From Sinomonas susongensis (GTDB taxonomy: Bacteria > Actinomycetota > Actinomycetes > Actinomycetales > Micrococcaceae), in assembly GCF_005877005.1 (NCBI RefSeq), contig NZ_SSNH01000007.1:186001-250000 (forward strand): a stretch of DNA of 64,000 bases, written 5' to 3'. The number at the start of each line of letters is the position of its first letter. Position 1 is the stretch's first letter. Positions 1 to 13,827 of the stretch are shown here, piece by piece. The position numbers and the translations under genes are program-made. Under the pieces are notes generated by a model. That model was given only the letters and a program-made list of their open reading frames with translations. It was not told the origin of the DNA and ran no database searches.

Positions 1-1
1 C

Positions 2-966
<965 letters not shown>

Positions 967-1019
967 CGCCGGACCTGAGCGGGCGAGAGGCCCTCGGGGG
1001 AGTGCGGCTCTGCCACGGG

Positions 1020-1025
1020 TAGAAT
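1020..1025 (+). promoter_or_regulatory. Possible -10 box for efp-nusB
   Basis: TAGAAT lies about 70 bp upstream of the efp GTG in the only sizeable gap of this stretch (967-1096). No convincing -35 hexamer is seen 16-18 bp upstream, which is common in actinobacterial promoters. Sequence inspection only. Confidence 0.35.
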
Positions 1026-1096
1026 GGATCCCGGATTTCCGCGCGTGCGGCTGGCCCTGTCTCGGTGACGCCAGCACGCAGACATGAGAGGGATAC

Positions 1097-1660
1097 GTGG
1101 CAACGACCAACGACATCAAGAACGGCACCGTCCTGAAGATCGACGGCCAGCTCTGGAACGTCATCGAGTTCCAGCACGTGAAGCCGGGCAAGGGCGGCGC
1201 GTTCGTGCGCACGAAGATGCGCAACATCACTTCGGGCAAGGTGGTCGACCGCACGTTCAACGCCGGCGCGAAGATTGACACCGCCACCGTCGACCGCCGC
1301 GACTACCAGTACCTCTACAAGGACGGCAGCGACTTCGTGTTCATGGACACGGAGGACTACCACCAGATCACCATTCCGGGCGAGGCCGTCGGCAACGCCG
1401 CCAACTTCATGCTCGAGAACCAGACCGTGCTCATTGCGCTCAACGAGGGCTCGCCGCTCTACATCGAGCTCCCGCCGAGCGTGACCCTCGAGATCACGTA
1501 CACGGAGCCGGGCCTGCAGGGCGACCGGTCCTCCGCGGGCACCAAGCCCGCCACCCTCGAGACGGGCTACGAGATCCAGGTTCCGCTCTTCCTCGAGACG
1601 GGCACCAAGGTGAAGGTCGACACGCGCGACGGCAGCTACCTGGGACGTGTCAACGACTAG
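1097..1660 (+). CDS. efp: Translation elongation factor P
   Basis: Rescues ribosomes stalled at polyproline stretches by binding between the P and E sites. The 187-residue length is the family norm. Three beta-barrel domains can be followed: KOW-like N-terminal domain (~3-62), central OB domain (~65-125) and C-terminal OB domain (~130-187) ending in the typical [11 protein letters not shown]. The loop that reaches the P-site tRNA reads KPGKGGAF with Lys32 at the tip. No modification enzyme is encoded nearby. The GTG start is preceded by AGAGG at good spacing. The stop overlaps the nusB start by one base (TAGTG). Confidence 0.96.
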   Translation: MATTNDIKNGTVLKIDGQLWNVIEFQHVKPGKGGAFVRTKMRNITSGKVVDRTFNAGAKIDTATVDRRDYQYLYKDGSDFVFMDTEDYHQITIPGEAVGNAANFMLENQTVLIALNEGSPLYIELPPSVTLEITYTEPGLQGDRSSAGTKPATLETGYEIQVPLFLETGTKVKVDTRDGSYLGRVND

Positions 1661-2070
1661 TGAGCGCCCGCGGCAAGGCCCGAAGCCGGGCCCTCGACAT
1701 CCTCTTCGAAGCCGAGCAGCGCTCGGTCGCGCCCTCGGAGGTCATCCAGCGGCGCCTTGAGCGCACGGACCAGCAGATCAATCCGTACACCGAGGAGATC
1801 GTCTCGGGCGTGGTCTCGAAGCAGGGCCAGATCGACGAGATCCTGCGCACCTACGCGCAAGGCTGGACGCTCGAGCGGATGCCCGCCGTCGACCGCGTGA
1901 TCCTGCGCATCGGCACTTGGGAGCTGCTGTTCAACGACGAGGTCCCGGACACCGTCGCAGTGAGCGAGGCGGTTGCGCTCGCCCGCACGATGTCGACCGA
2001 CGACTCGCCTGCGTTCGTGAACGGCCTGCTCGGACGGCTCCAGTCGCTCAAGCCCACGCTCCTCGCCTGA
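1660..2070 (+). CDS. nusB: Transcription antitermination factor NusB
   Basis: RNA-binding all-helical protein that pairs with NusE (S10) on boxA in rRNA leaders and prevents premature termination. At 136 residues it has the usual length. It shows the N-terminal RxxALDILFEAEQR helix, the central RMPAVDRVILRIGTWELL segment and the C-terminal FVNGLLGRL typical of the family. It starts with GTG overlapping the efp stop, so the two are co-translated. It is the last gene of this rightward operon and converges on the prsW-like gene 45 bp away; no clear terminator is seen in that gap. Confidence 0.95.
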   Translation: MSARGKARSRALDILFEAEQRSVAPSEVIQRRLERTDQQINPYTEEIVSGVVSKQGQIDEILRTYAQGWTLERMPAVDRVILRIGTWELLFNDEVPDTVAVSEAVALARTMSTDDSPAFVNGLLGRLQSLKPTLLA

Positions 2071-2115
2071 GGAACCGACGGCACGAGGGGCGGACAGCGC
2101 ACGGCTAGGGCCGGT

Positions 2116-3300
2116 TCAGGGAGCGACGATCAGCGCCCTGAGCCGGCCCGCCTCGTCGAGATAGCCCTTCTCGGCGATGGCGTAGCCGGTGAGGTCCCGG
2201 CCGCTCAGGGCGCGCTGCCGCGTGTAGGCAAGCTCCGTCGCAACGCGGATGAACCGCCTCATGGCTGATGCCCGGCCTCGCGCAGCGGCCCAGCGGAGCC
2301 CTGCCCGACGGCCCCGCGGCGTCGCCAGCATGTCGACCTCGAGCGGCGTGAACCAGCCCGCAACGGCGTATTCGGTGAGCCGCCGATGCGTCAGGCGGGC
2401 GTCGGCCCGGCGGAGGAGGTAGATCCCCGCGACCGCGACACAGAAGAGCGGAACCTGGACCGCGACGTAGAGGAAGAAGAAGCTCTCGCCCGAACTGTTC
2501 CACAGATGGTGGAGCAGCATGGCCGGGACGAGCCCGACGACGAACGCCACGATCCCCAGCCCGGCGTTCCACCGCCTCGCCGCGAAGCCCAGGACTGCGC
2601 CGAGGGTCCCCGTGAACATCGCATGCGTGAAGGGCGAGAGGATCCCGCGCAGCATGAAGATGACCACGAGGCCCGTCGCCGAACCCGAGCTCTCCCCGCT
2701 GGCGAACGCGCGTCCGAAGTACAGGATGTTCTCCGTGAACGCGAACCCCGCCGCGATCGTCATGCCGTAGACGACCCCGTCCACGGGCCCGTCGAAGTAC
2801 TTCCGTGCCGCGAGGAACAGGACGAGGAGGCCGATTCCCTTGGAGAGCTCCTCGACGAAGGGCGCCTCGACCGTCGCGAGGAAGGACAGCGTCGCGTCCC
2901 GGTCGGAGTGGATCGGCCCGAAGGCGGCCATGAAGACCGGCTGGGCGAGCGTCGTCGTCGCGACGGCGACGACGGACCCCCACGCGAGCGCGAAGGCAAG
3001 CAGCAGCTTGGGCTCGGGCTCCCAACGGTCCACGAACGCGACCGTCCCGAGAACGATGGCGAGCGGCACGAGGGAGAGCACGAAGCCGATCGCGAGGCCG
3101 CCCGTTCCGGTCGAGGAGAGCAGGAACGGCACCACGAGCGCGAGCCCCGCGAGGACGAGCACCCCGCCCGCCAACAGGAGGGCGGTGAGGCCAGGGGCTC
3201 GCGCGGGCCGGGGCTGCGGCGGCTGGGGCACATCCCAGAGGACCTGCTGGGGAAGTCCCGGGCGCCCGGCTCTCGGCGGCCACGGCGCGTTGCTCGTCAT
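2116..3300 (-). CDS. PrsW-family intramembrane metalloprotease
   Basis: Multi-pass membrane protein of 394 residues. A proline-rich cytoplasmic N-terminus (1-35) is followed by about eight hydrophobic segments. PrsW-family signature residues are present: a paired glutamate motif EELSKG (E150, E151, K154), FAFTEN (E190, N191) and a histidine in a hydrophobic segment (FTHAMFT, H226). In Bacillus PrsW makes the site-1 cut of the anti-sigma factor RsiW; here no anti-sigma factor is adjacent and the target is unknown. It is transcribed alone, divergent from pyrR and convergent with nusB. Confidence 0.85.
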   Translation of the reverse strand: MTSNAPWPPRAGRPGLPQQVLWDVPQPPQPRPARAPGLTALLLAGGVLVLAGLALVVPFLLSSTGTGGLAIGFVLSLVPLAIVLGTVAFVDRWEPEPKLLLAFALAWGSVVAVATTTLAQPVFMAAFGPIHSDRDATLSFLATVEAPFVEELSKGIGLLVLFLAARKYFDGPVDGVVYGMTIAAGFAFTENILYFGRAFASGESSGSATGLVVIFMLRGILSPFTHAMFTGTLGAVLGFAARRWNAGLGIVAFVVGLVPAMLLHHLWNSSGESFFFLYVAVQVPLFCVAVAGIYLLRRADARLTHRRLTEYAVAGWFTPLEVDMLATPRGRRAGLRWAAARGRASAMRRFIRVATELAYTRQRALSGRDLTGYAIAEKGYLDEAGRLRALIVAP

Positions 3301-3422
3301 GCCCCAAGGCTAGCTTGGGACCGTCGTCAGGCGAGTGAGGGTCGAAACGTGATAGCTTGGAACTCGGTTCAGCCTTCACATCCTTTTAATTCCGTCCTGT
3401 GAGGCGGGGAAAGGGGTCTGCC

Positions 3423-4076
3423 TTGGCACCTGCCGCAGCAGACAACCGAGCGCCTCGGACCGCCGCCCCCGGGCACTACCCGGCCTCGGGCCGCGTCGTC
3501 CTGAGCGCAGCGGACATCGACCGCGCACTCACGCGTATAGCGCACGAGATCCTCGAGGCCAACAAGGGCCCGCAGGACCTCGTCCTCCTCGGCATTCCGC
3601 GCCGCGGCTACCCGCTTGCCGTTCGGCTCGCGCGCAAGCTCGCCGCCGCCGATCCGACCATCGCTGCAGAGCAGATCGTCGGCCAGCTCGACATCACGAT
3701 GTTCCGCGACGACCTCTCGCGTCAGCCGACCAGACCGCCGTCGCCCACGAAGCTCCCGCTCCAGGGGATCGACGACAAAGTCGTGGTGCTGGTCGACGAC
3801 GTGCTGTACTCGGGCCGCACGATCCGCGCCGCGCTCGACGCCCTCGTGGACCTCGGGCGGCCGAGGATCGTGCGCCTCGCCGTCCTCGTGGACCGCGGGC
3901 ATCGGGAGCTGCCGATCCGAGCCGACCACGTCGGCAAGAACCTGCCGACGTCGGCCGCAGAGAAGGTCCGCGTCCGCCTCACGGAAACGGACGGGCCCGC
4001 GGATTCGGGGTTCCTCGAGGACCATGTCGCCATCGAGTCTCCGCTGGGGACGGAAGAGGAGGTGGCTGCGCGATGA
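3423..4076 (+). CDS. pyrR: Bifunctional pyr operon regulator / uracil phosphoribosyltransferase PyrR
   Basis: UMP/UTP-sensing RNA-binding protein of the phosphoribosyltransferase fold that controls the pyrimidine operon and has weak UPRT activity. The PRPP-binding loop [19 protein letters not shown] and the flexible-loop region MFRDDLS are present. The TTG at 3423 is chosen because AAAGGGG lies just upstream with correct spacing and the product (217 aa) begins close to the family start. A GTG at 3399 would add 8 residues but has no ribosome-binding site. First gene of the operon; the stop overlaps the pyrB ATG. No obvious antiterminator/terminator pair is visible in the leader. Confidence 0.93.
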   Translation: MAPAAADNRAPRTAAPGHYPASGRVVLSAADIDRALTRIAHEILEANKGPQDLVLLGIPRRGYPLAVRLARKLAAADPTIAAEQIVGQLDITMFRDDLSRQPTRPPSPTKLPLQGIDDKVVVLVDDVLYSGRTIRAALDALVDLGRPRIVRLAVLVDRGHRELPIRADHVGKNLPTSAAEKVRVRLTETDGPADSGFLEDHVAIESPLGTEEEVAAR

Positions 4077-5044
4077 AGCACCTCCTCTCGACCCGCGACC
4101 TCACGCCCGGGGATGCCATCGAGATCCTCGACACCGCCGAGGAGATGGCCGCCGTCAACGACCGTGAAGTGCGCAAGCTCCCAGCGCTGCGCGGCCGGAC
4201 CGTCGTCAACCTCTTCTTCGAGGACTCGACCCGGACACGGATCTCGTTCGAGGCTGCCGCCAAGCGCCTCTCGGCCGACGTCATCAACTTCGCAGCGAAG
4301 GGCTCCTCGGTTTCGAAGGGGGAGTCGCTCAAGGACACGGCCCAGACGCTCGAGGCAATCGGCGCCGACGCCGTCGTCATCCGGCACTCGGCCGCGGGAG
4401 CGCCGCATCGGCTCGCCATGACGGACTGGATCCAGGCCGCGGTCGTCAACGCGGGCGACGGCACCCATGAGCACCCGACCCAGGCCCTCCTCGACGCGTT
4501 CACGCTCAGGCGCCACCTCGCGCGCGTCTCCGGGATCGCCTCGGCCGGCACCGACCTCGCGGGAGCACGGGTCGTGATCGTGGGGGACATCCTGCACTCC
4601 CGTGTCGCGCGGTCGAACGTCTGGCTGCTCACAACCCTCGGCGCCCACGTCACCCTCGTCGCGCCGCCCACCCTCCTGCCGATCGGCGTCGAGCACTGGC
4701 CGTGCGAGGTGAGCTACGACCTCGACGCGGCGCTCGGCGAGGCACCAGATGCGGTCATGATGCTGCGCGTCCAGGCCGAGCGCATGAATGCCTCGTACTT
4801 CCCTTCGACCGCCGAGTACTCGCGGCTGTGGGGCCTCGGCGACGAGAGGTTCGAGCGCTTCGGCACGCCAGCATTCAAGGACACGGTGATCCTCCACCCC
4901 GGCCCCATGGTGCGCGGCCTCGAGATCTCGTCGACGGCGGCCGACTCCGACCGATCGCAGGTGCTCCGCCAGGTCGCGAACGGCGTGTCCGTGCGAATGG
5001 CCGTCCTCTACCTGCTCATGTCTGCGAAGGAGTCCACCCGATGA
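4073..5044 (+). CDS. pyrB: Aspartate carbamoyltransferase catalytic subunit
   Basis: Joins carbamoyl phosphate and L-aspartate to N-carbamoyl-aspartate, the committed step of pyrimidine synthesis. 323 residues. The carbamoyl-phosphate loop STRTRISFE (52-60), SSVSKGES with the mobile catalytic Lys, and the HPTQ motif (H134-Q137) are intact. No pyrI regulatory subunit follows, as usual in actinobacteria, so control is expected through PyrR. It overlaps pyrR (ATGA) and pyrC (ATGA), consistent with tight translational coupling. Confidence 0.96.
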   Translation: MKHLLSTRDLTPGDAIEILDTAEEMAAVNDREVRKLPALRGRTVVNLFFEDSTRTRISFEAAAKRLSADVINFAAKGSSVSKGESLKDTAQTLEAIGADAVVIRHSAAGAPHRLAMTDWIQAAVVNAGDGTHEHPTQALLDAFTLRRHLARVSGIASAGTDLAGARVVIVGDILHSRVARSNVWLLTTLGAHVTLVAPPTLLPIGVEHWPCEVSYDLDAALGEAPDAVMMLRVQAERMNASYFPSTAEYSRLWGLGDERFERFGTPAFKDTVILHPGPMVRGLEISSTAADSDRSQVLRQVANGVSVRMAVLYLLMSAKESTR

Positions 5045-6417
5045 CCACTCCAAGCCCGGCCTCGAAGGCGTCCGCGTCGGGCGCCCCGGCCTCGGGGCGC
5101 GACGCCTACCTCGTCCGCGGGGCCTCGCTCTGCGGCGGCGAGCGGGCCGACCTCCTCATCGAGGACGGAAGGATCGCCGAAGTCGGTGCGATCGCCGCCC
5201 CGGCAGGAGCGGCAGTTGTCGATGCGGACGGGCTCATCGCGCTCCCCGGCCTCGTCGACGTTCACACGCACCTGCGGGAGCCCGGGCGTGAGGACGCCGA
5301 GACCGTCGAGACCGGTTCGCGCGCCGCCGCACTCGGCGGGTACACCGCTGTCCACGCGATGGCCAACAGCATGCCGGTGGCAGACACGGCTGGAGTCGTC
5401 GAACAGGTCCACCGGCTCGGCCGCCGAGCGGGGTGGGTCGACGTCCGACCCGTCGGGGCGGTCACCGTGGGGCTCGCGGGCGAGCGGCTGGCCGAAATCG
5501 GCGCGATGGCCGGTTCGGCCGCCCAGGTGCGCATGTTCTCCGACGACGGCATCTGCGTCCACGATCCCGTGCTCATGCGCCGCGCGCTCGAGTACGTCAA
5601 GGCGTTCGACGGCGTCGTGGCCCAGCACGCGCAGGAGCCGCGCCTCACCGCAGGCGCGCAGATGAACGAGGGCGTCGTCTCGGCGATGCTGGGCCTTCCC
5701 GGGTGGCCGGCGGTCGCCGAGGAGAGCATCATCGCGCGCGACGTCCTGCTCGCCCAGCACGTGGGCTCGCGCCTCCATGTGTGCCACGTGTCCACCGCGG
5801 GCTCGGTCGAGATCATCCGGTGGGCGAAGTCCCGGGGGATCGCGGTCACGGCCGAGGTCACGCCACACCACCTGTGGCTCACTGATGAACTCGTCCGCGG
5901 CTACGACCCGGTGTTCAAGGTGAATCCGCCGCTTCGCACCCAGGAGGACGTCGACGCCCTCCGCACCGCTCTTGCGGACGGCACGATCGACGTCGTCGGC
6001 ACCGATCATGCCCCGCATCCGAGCGAGCACAAGGAATGCGAGTGGGCGCAGGCCGCGATGGGCATGACGGGCCTCGAGACGGCGCTCTCGGTCGTGCAGC
6101 ACACGATGGTGGAGAGCGGTCTGATGGACTGGCGACGGGTTGCCGAGGCGATGTCCGTCCGTCCTGCGGGGATCGGACGACTCGAGGACCAGGGCCGTCC
6201 CCTCGCTGCGGGCGAGCCGGCAAACCTCGTCTTCGTGGACCCGGCGGCCCGCTGGACCGTCGACCCGGCCAAGCAGGCGACCAAGGGCCGGAACTCGCCG
6301 TTCGCGGGCCGGGAACTTCCAGGCCGCGTCGTCGCGACGTTCTTCCGAGGGCACCCGACTGTCCTCGACGGGGCCCTCAACGCCCCGCACCCGAGTGCGG
6401 CCGTGATGGCGCAATGA
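5041..6417 (+). CDS. pyrC: Dihydroorotase (class I)
   Basis: Zinc amidohydrolase that cyclises N-carbamoyl-aspartate to dihydroorotate. 458 residues. The metal-binding HxH sits in [10 protein letters not shown] (H75, H77). Further metal and substrate motifs are visible: CHVSTAGS, the KVNPPLR loop and the late TDHAPH (D322). The alanine/serine-rich first ~20 residues are probably a non-conserved tail. The ATG at 5041 overlaps the pyrB stop and is the natural coupled start. Its own stop overlaps the next gene (ATGA). Confidence 0.96.
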   Translation: MTTPSPASKASASGAPASGRDAYLVRGASLCGGERADLLIEDGRIAEVGAIAAPAGAAVVDADGLIALPGLVDVHTHLREPGREDAETVETGSRAAALGGYTAVHAMANSMPVADTAGVVEQVHRLGRRAGWVDVRPVGAVTVGLAGERLAEIGAMAGSAAQVRMFSDDGICVHDPVLMRRALEYVKAFDGVVAQHAQEPRLTAGAQMNEGVVSAMLGLPGWPAVAEESIIARDVLLAQHVGSRLHVCHVSTAGSVEIIRWAKSRGIAVTAEVTPHHLWLTDELVRGYDPVFKVNPPLRTQEDVDALRTALADGTIDVVGTDHAPHPSEHKECEWAQAAMGMTGLETALSVVQHTMVESGLMDWRRVAEAMSVRPAGIGRLEDQGRPLAAGEPANLVFVDPAARWTVDPAKQATKGRNSPFAGRELPGRVVATFFRGHPTVLDGALNAPHPSAAVMAQ

Positions 6418-6947
6418 GCGATCACCTCCTGACGTTTCTCACGTCGGTCGTCTTCGCCGGGCTCCTCGTGCTGCTCGCCGCCGTGGGCTGGCGGGCGCGC
6501 AGGCGACGACAGGGCGGTGTTCCCGCGCCGAGCGCGTTCCCGTCCGACCCCGGGAACGAGCGCTTCCGTGCCGAGGGGCAATACGTCACGACGACGTCGG
6601 CGGGCGACTGGCTCGACCGGATCGCCGTGCATGGGCTCGGGCTCCGGACCCGAGCCGACGCCGTGGTGTGCGACGGCGGAGTCCTCTTCGACCGGGCAGG
6701 CTCCGGCCCCCTCTGGGTCCCTGCCCGGGACCTCGTGGAGGTGCGGCTCGGAAGCGGCATGGCAGGCAAGTTCGTCGAGCGAGACGGCCTCGTGGTGCTC
6801 GAGTGGCACCTCGGGGACAAGGCCGTGGACACCGGGTTCCGAACCCGACGACCAGAAGACAAGGCTGCCCTCGTGGCAGCGATCGAAGACCTCATGGGTG
6901 CAGGGCGCCGGGATGGCAGCTCGCCAGCAGAGCAGGAAGAAGAGTGA
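6414..6947 (+). CDS. Membrane-anchored PH-like domain protein in the pyr operon
   Basis: 177 residues: one N-terminal transmembrane helix (about 5-25) followed by a basic stop-transfer run (RARRRRQ) and a soluble domain of about 120 residues with predicted beta strands, resembling the PH-like domain protein often found between pyrC and carA in actinobacteria. The C-terminus is acidic (EQEEE). No catalytic motif is seen. It overlaps pyrC by 4 bases and ends 3 bp before carA, so it must be co-expressed with the pyrimidine genes. A role in anchoring or regulating the pathway at the membrane is only a guess. Confidence 0.75.
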   Translation: MSDHLLTFLTSVVFAGLLVLLAAVGWRARRRRQGGVPAPSAFPSDPGNERFRAEGQYVTTTSAGDWLDRIAVHGLGLRTRADAVVCDGGVLFDRAGSGPLWVPARDLVEVRLGSGMAGKFVERDGLVVLEWHLGDKAVDTGFRTRRPEDKAALVAAIEDLMGAGRRDGSSPAEQEEE

Positions 6948-6950
6948 ACA

Positions 6951-8173
6951 GTGACTGACAGGACGAATGAAGCCACGAACCACAGCACGCCCGCTGTACT
7001 GGTGCTTGAGGACGGGCGCGTGTTCCGCGGCCGCAGCTATGGCGCGGTAGGCACGACGCTCGGCGAAGCAGTCTTCGCGACCGGCATGACCGGATACCAG
7101 GAGACGCTCACTGATCCCTCGTACGACCGGCAGATCGTCGTCCAGACGGCGCCCCACATCGGAAACACGGGGGTCAACCCCGAAGACCCCGAATCCCGCC
7201 GCATCTGGGTGGCCGGATACGTGGTCCGCGACCCCGCGCGCCGTCCGTCGAACTGGCGCTCCGTGGGAAGCCTCGACGACGAGCTCGCCCGGCAGGGCGT
7301 CGTCGGAATCCAAGGAGTCGACACGCGCGCCATCACCCGGCATCTCCGCGAGCACCGGACCATGCGCGCCGGCATCTTCTCGGGCGAGGCGGCCCAGCGC
7401 AGCGACAGGGAGCTCGTCGACGAGGTGCTTGCGAGCGCACCCATGGAAGGCTCGCGTCTCGCCGAAGAGGTGAGCGTGGACGAGTCGTACACGGTCGAAC
7501 CCAGCGACCACGGGTGGGAGGGCGAGCCGCGCTTCACGATCGCCGCCGTCGACCTCGGCATCAAGTCGATGACCCCGCACCGCTTCGCCGAGCGCGGCGT
7601 GCGCGTCCACGTCCTCCCGGCCAGCTCGACCCTCGAGGACGTCAAGGCGCTCAACCCGGACGGCTTCTTCATGTCCAACGGCCCCGGCGATCCGGCGACG
7701 GCGGACGGGCAGGTCACGCTCCTCCGCTCGGTGCTCGACGAGCAGATCCCCTACTTCGGCATCTGCTTCGGCAACCAGATCCTCGGGCGGGCCCTCGGCT
7801 TCGGCACGTACAAGCTCCGGTACGGACACCGAGGGATCAACCAGCCCGTCCTGGACCGGCGCACGGGCAAGGTCGAGATCACGTCCCAGAACCATGGCTT
7901 CGCGGTCGACGCGCCGCTCGACGGCCCGACGCCGGCGCCCGAGGGGCGCTACGGACGCGTCGAGGTGAGCCACGTGAGCCTCAACGACCAGGTGGTCGAA
8001 GGCCTCGCGTGCCTCGACATCCCCGCCTTCTCAGTCCAGTACCACCCTGAAGCGGCGGCCGGTCCCCACGACGCCGCCTACCTCTTCGACCGGTTCATCG
8101 AGCTGATGGAAGACCAGCGCCGAACCGAAGACCAGCCCGGAACCGAAGCCGCCCAGAGCGAGGAAGCGAAGTA

Positions 8174-8174
<1 letters not shown>
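6951..8174 (+). CDS. carA: Carbamoyl-phosphate synthase small (glutaminase) subunit
   Basis: Hydrolyses glutamine and channels ammonia to CarB. 407 residues. N-terminal CPSase domain ([14 protein letters not shown]) followed by a class I glutamine amidotransferase domain with nucleophile C272 in GICFGNQ and the H365/E367 pair in YHPEA. The nucleophile elbow reads GICFGNQ rather than the enterobacterial GICLGHQ; I take this as a lineage variant since the triad is intact. GTG start 3 bp after the previous gene. The C-terminal ~25 residues are polar and probably disordered. It overlaps carB by one base (TAATG). Confidence 0.96.
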
Positions 8175-11513
<3,339 letters not shown>

Positions 11514-11521
<8 letters not shown>

Positions 11522-12332
11522 GCTGCCCGCCGCGATGGGGGAGCGGGGCCCCCTGTGCGTGGGCATCGACCCGCACCCGGCGCTCCTCGGGGACTGGGGA
11601 CTCGCGGACGACGCCGAGGGGCTGCGCCGCTTCTCCCTCGCCGCCGTCGACGCGGTCGCCGACCTTGCGGCCGCCCTCAAGCCGCAGGTGGCCCTGTACG
11701 AGCGGCATGGCTCTGCCGGGATCGCGGTGCTCGAGGAGGTCCTGGCTGCCGCTGCCGCAGCCGGTGTGCTAACGATCGCCGATGCCAAGCGCGGCGACAT
11801 CGGCTCGACCATGGCGGCGTATGCCCACGCGTGGCTGGGGGAGGGCTCTCCGCTGGCAGCCGACGCCGTGACGCTGAGCCCCTATCTCGGCTTCGGGTCC
11901 CTGCGGCCTGCCCTCGAGACGGCGGCTGCGACGGGACGCGGAGTGTTCGTCCTCGCCCTCACCTCCAATCCCGAGGGCGCGTCCGTCCAGCACACGGGCG
12001 GCGACCATTCGGTCGCGAGGACGGTGTGCGAGGCGGCCGCCGCGGAGAACGCACGCTATGCGGGCGAACCCTTCGGAAGCGTGGGGCTCGTCGTCGGAGC
12101 GACCGTGGGGGACGCCGTCGAGCGCCTCGGGCTGGACTTGGCCGCGATGGGCGGCCCGATCCTCGCGCCGGGAATCGGCGCTCAGGGAGCCGACGGAGAC
12201 GCCCTCCGCTCGACGTTCGGCCCAGCGGCATCCCGCGTTCTCGGCACGTCGAGCAGGGATATCCTCGCAGGCGGTCCTTCGCGCTCTGGCCTTCGGGAAA
12301 GAGCCGAACGCACCCTGGCAGACCTGGCCTGA
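11514..12332 (+). CDS. pyrF: Orotidine 5'-phosphate decarboxylase (type 2)
   Basis: Final step to UMP. 272 residues, the length of the actinobacterial type-2 family rather than the shorter E. coli type. The catalytic Asp-x-Lys motif reads DAKRGDIG (D90, K92). The start [11 protein letters not shown] and the phosphate-binding [11 protein letters not shown] loop are clear. The GTG start lies inside the end of carB. It is the last gene of the pyr operon; a gap of 105 bp follows that carries the promoter for mihF. Confidence 0.95.
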
Positions 12333-12356
12333 GCCCGGGTGGTGTTGCAGTACGGC

Positions 12357-12386
12357 ATTGCCACGTTGAAGCTCGCGGACTAGGTT
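12357..12386 (+). promoter_or_regulatory. Probable mihF-gmk promoter
   Basis: TTGCCA (12357-12362; five of six matches to TTGACA), an 18-bp spacer and TAGGTT (12381-12386). It is the only well-spaced pair in the pyrF-mihF gap and would start transcription near 12393, about 45 nt before the mihF start. By inspection only. Confidence 0.4.
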
Positions 12387-12437
12387 CGGAATCATCCGTG
12401 CGGGGGTGCGCGCGACAATCACAGTGGGAGACGAGCA

Positions 12438-12755
12438 TTGGGACTCAACCCCTTGACCGCTGAAGAACGCAATCGGGCTGTGTCCAAGGCGACGGCCGCA
12501 CGCGCACGCCGGGCCGAGGCGAAATCCGCCATCAGGGCGGGGACGCTGAGCCTCGACGAGCTCTTCCGGCTGGCCGACGAGGACGAGGCTCTCGCGCGCC
12601 TCAAGGTCACCGAGCTCCTCGAATCATTCCACGGGATCGGGCCCGTGCGCTCACTGGCCATCCTCGAGCAGCTCGGCATCGCGCCGAGCCGCCGACTGCG
12701 GGGGCTCGGCGTGCACCAGCGCCGAGCGCTGATAGATTTCCTAGGGGCCGACTGA
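12438..12755 (+). CDS. mihF: Integration host factor, actinobacterial (MihF) type
   Basis: Small nucleoid-associated DNA-binding protein (105 residues), unrelated in fold to the HU/IHF of Proteobacteria. Basic N-terminal helices (TAARARRAEAK) precede a helix-two-turn-helix region containing HGIGPVRSLAILEQLGI, a GxGxxRA-like non-specific DNA-contact motif. The TTG start is supported by GGGAG 7 nt upstream. It is followed by gmk, the conserved actinobacterial pairing. It bends DNA and influences nucleoid shape and gene expression genome-wide; essential in mycobacteria. Confidence 0.92.
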   Translation: MGLNPLTAEERNRAVSKATAARARRAEAKSAIRAGTLSLDELFRLADEDEALARLKVTELLESFHGIGPVRSLAILEQLGIAPSRRLRGLGVHQRRALIDFLGAD

Positions 12756-12800
12756 CGCTTGGGGTGGAATGACCCGCGGCGACCGGCTCCTGGGCAGACG

Positions 12801-12822
12801 GGTGCCCCCAAGGCGGGGCACC
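12801..12822 (+). terminator. Strong hairpin between mihF and gmk, without a U-tract
   Basis: GGTGCCCC and GGGGCACC form a perfect 8-bp stem around the loop CAAGGC. The following bases (ATCAATAC) are not T-rich, so it is not a standard intrinsic terminator. It could be a processing or attenuation hairpin that lowers gmk expression relative to mihF. Confidence 0.4.
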
Positions 12823-12869
12823 ATCAATACAGCGCCGCAACAGGCGGCGGAGGGAGCTAGGGAACAGGC

Positions 12870-13502
12870 GTGGACACCACAACGGGCGCACCCACCGACG
12901 GAGGCCCTTCGGCGCGCTCCGAGAAGCACACGGGACTCACGGTGCTCGCGGGGCCGACTGCAGTCGGCAAGGGGACCGTCTCGACGTACATCCGCGACAA
13001 CTACCCTGAGGTGTGGCTCTCGGTGTCGGCGACGACCCGGCCTCCCCGCCCCGGCGAGCAGGAGGGTGTGCACTACTTCTTCAAGTCTCCCGAAGAATTC
13101 GATCGGCTCGTCGAGGAGGGTGCATTCCTCGAATGGGCCGTAGTCCACGGGAAGAACCGCTACGGCACGCTGCGCGCCTCCGTCGAGGACGCGATAGCGA
13201 ACGGCAAGGCCGTGCTCCTCGAGATCGACCTGCAGGGCGCGCGGCAGGTCAAGGCCGCCATGCCCGAGGCACGATTCGTGTTCCTCGCACCGCCGAGCTG
13301 GGAAGAGATGGTGCGCCGGCTCGTGGGCCGCGGCACCGAATCGCCCGAGGAACAGCAGGCGCGACTGGAAACGGCTAAAATAGAACTCGCTGCCGAGCCG
13401 GAGTTCGATTTCACTGTCGTCAATGACGACGTGCGCCGCGCGGCAGACGAGCTTGTTTCACTCATGGGCCTGACCCCGCACGCGCGCCAGTCGGCGCGCT
13501 AG
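12870..13502 (+). CDS. gmk: Guanylate kinase
   Basis: Phosphorylates GMP/dGMP to GDP/dGDP. 210 residues. The P-loop reads GPTAVGKGT (28-36; the usual form is GPSGVGKGT). It is followed by the GMP-binding segment [19 protein letters not shown] and the [11 protein letters not shown] segment, with the lid around [13 protein letters not shown] start with GGAGGGAG upstream. The first ~20 residues are an unstructured extension. It lies between mihF and rpoZ as in most actinobacteria. Confidence 0.95.
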   Translation: MDTTTGAPTDGGPSARSEKHTGLTVLAGPTAVGKGTVSTYIRDNYPEVWLSVSATTRPPRPGEQEGVHYFFKSPEEFDRLVEEGAFLEWAVVHGKNRYGTLRASVEDAIANGKAVLLEIDLQGARQVKAAMPEARFVFLAPPSWEEMVRRLVGRGTESPEEQQARLETAKIELAAEPEFDFTVVNDDVRRAADELVSLMGLTPHARQSAR

Positions 13503-13544
13503 AGGGCTGTTCAGGCCAACCGCACAGCGCATTGGAGATAGTCC

Positions 13545-13817
13545 GTGACTTCGAATCCCGAAGGAATCATCAACCCGCCGATCGACGATCTGCTGACGAA
13601 GTCCGACTCGAAGTACGGGCTCGTGATCTTCGGGGCCAAGCGGGCCCGCCAGATCAACGCCTACTACGCCCAGCTCCACGAGGGCCTCTTCGAGTACGTC
13701 GGCCCGCTCGTCGACACGAAGCTCAACGAGAAGCCCCTCTCGATCGCACTCCGCGAGATCAACGACGGCCTGCTCGTGGCCAAGCGCGCCGAGGGCGACG
13801 CCGAGTCCCAGGACTGA
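13545..13817 (+). CDS. rpoZ: RNA polymerase omega subunit
   Basis: Small chaperone-like subunit that stabilises beta-prime and completes RNA polymerase. 90 residues with the family core [24 protein letters not shown] and the C-terminal [15 protein letters not shown] helix. GTG start with GGAG upstream. It lies 42 bp after gmk and 10 bp before coaBC, the classic gmk-rpoZ-coaBC string. Confidence 0.95.
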   Translation: MTSNPEGIINPPIDDLLTKSDSKYGLVIFGAKRARQINAYYAQLHEGLFEYVGPLVDTKLNEKPLSIALREINDGLLVAKRAEGDAESQD

Positions 13818-13827
13818 GGCCCGCCGA

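Noticed and set aside
3301-3422. PyrR-dependent attenuator in the pyrR leader
   Set aside because: No terminator hairpin with a T-run and no recognisable PyrR-binding loop; regulation may be translational, but nothing supports it directly.
6006-7973. Minus-strand open frame of 655 codons opposite pyrC/carA
   Set aside because: Same high-GC antisense effect; both plus-strand genes are fully conserved.
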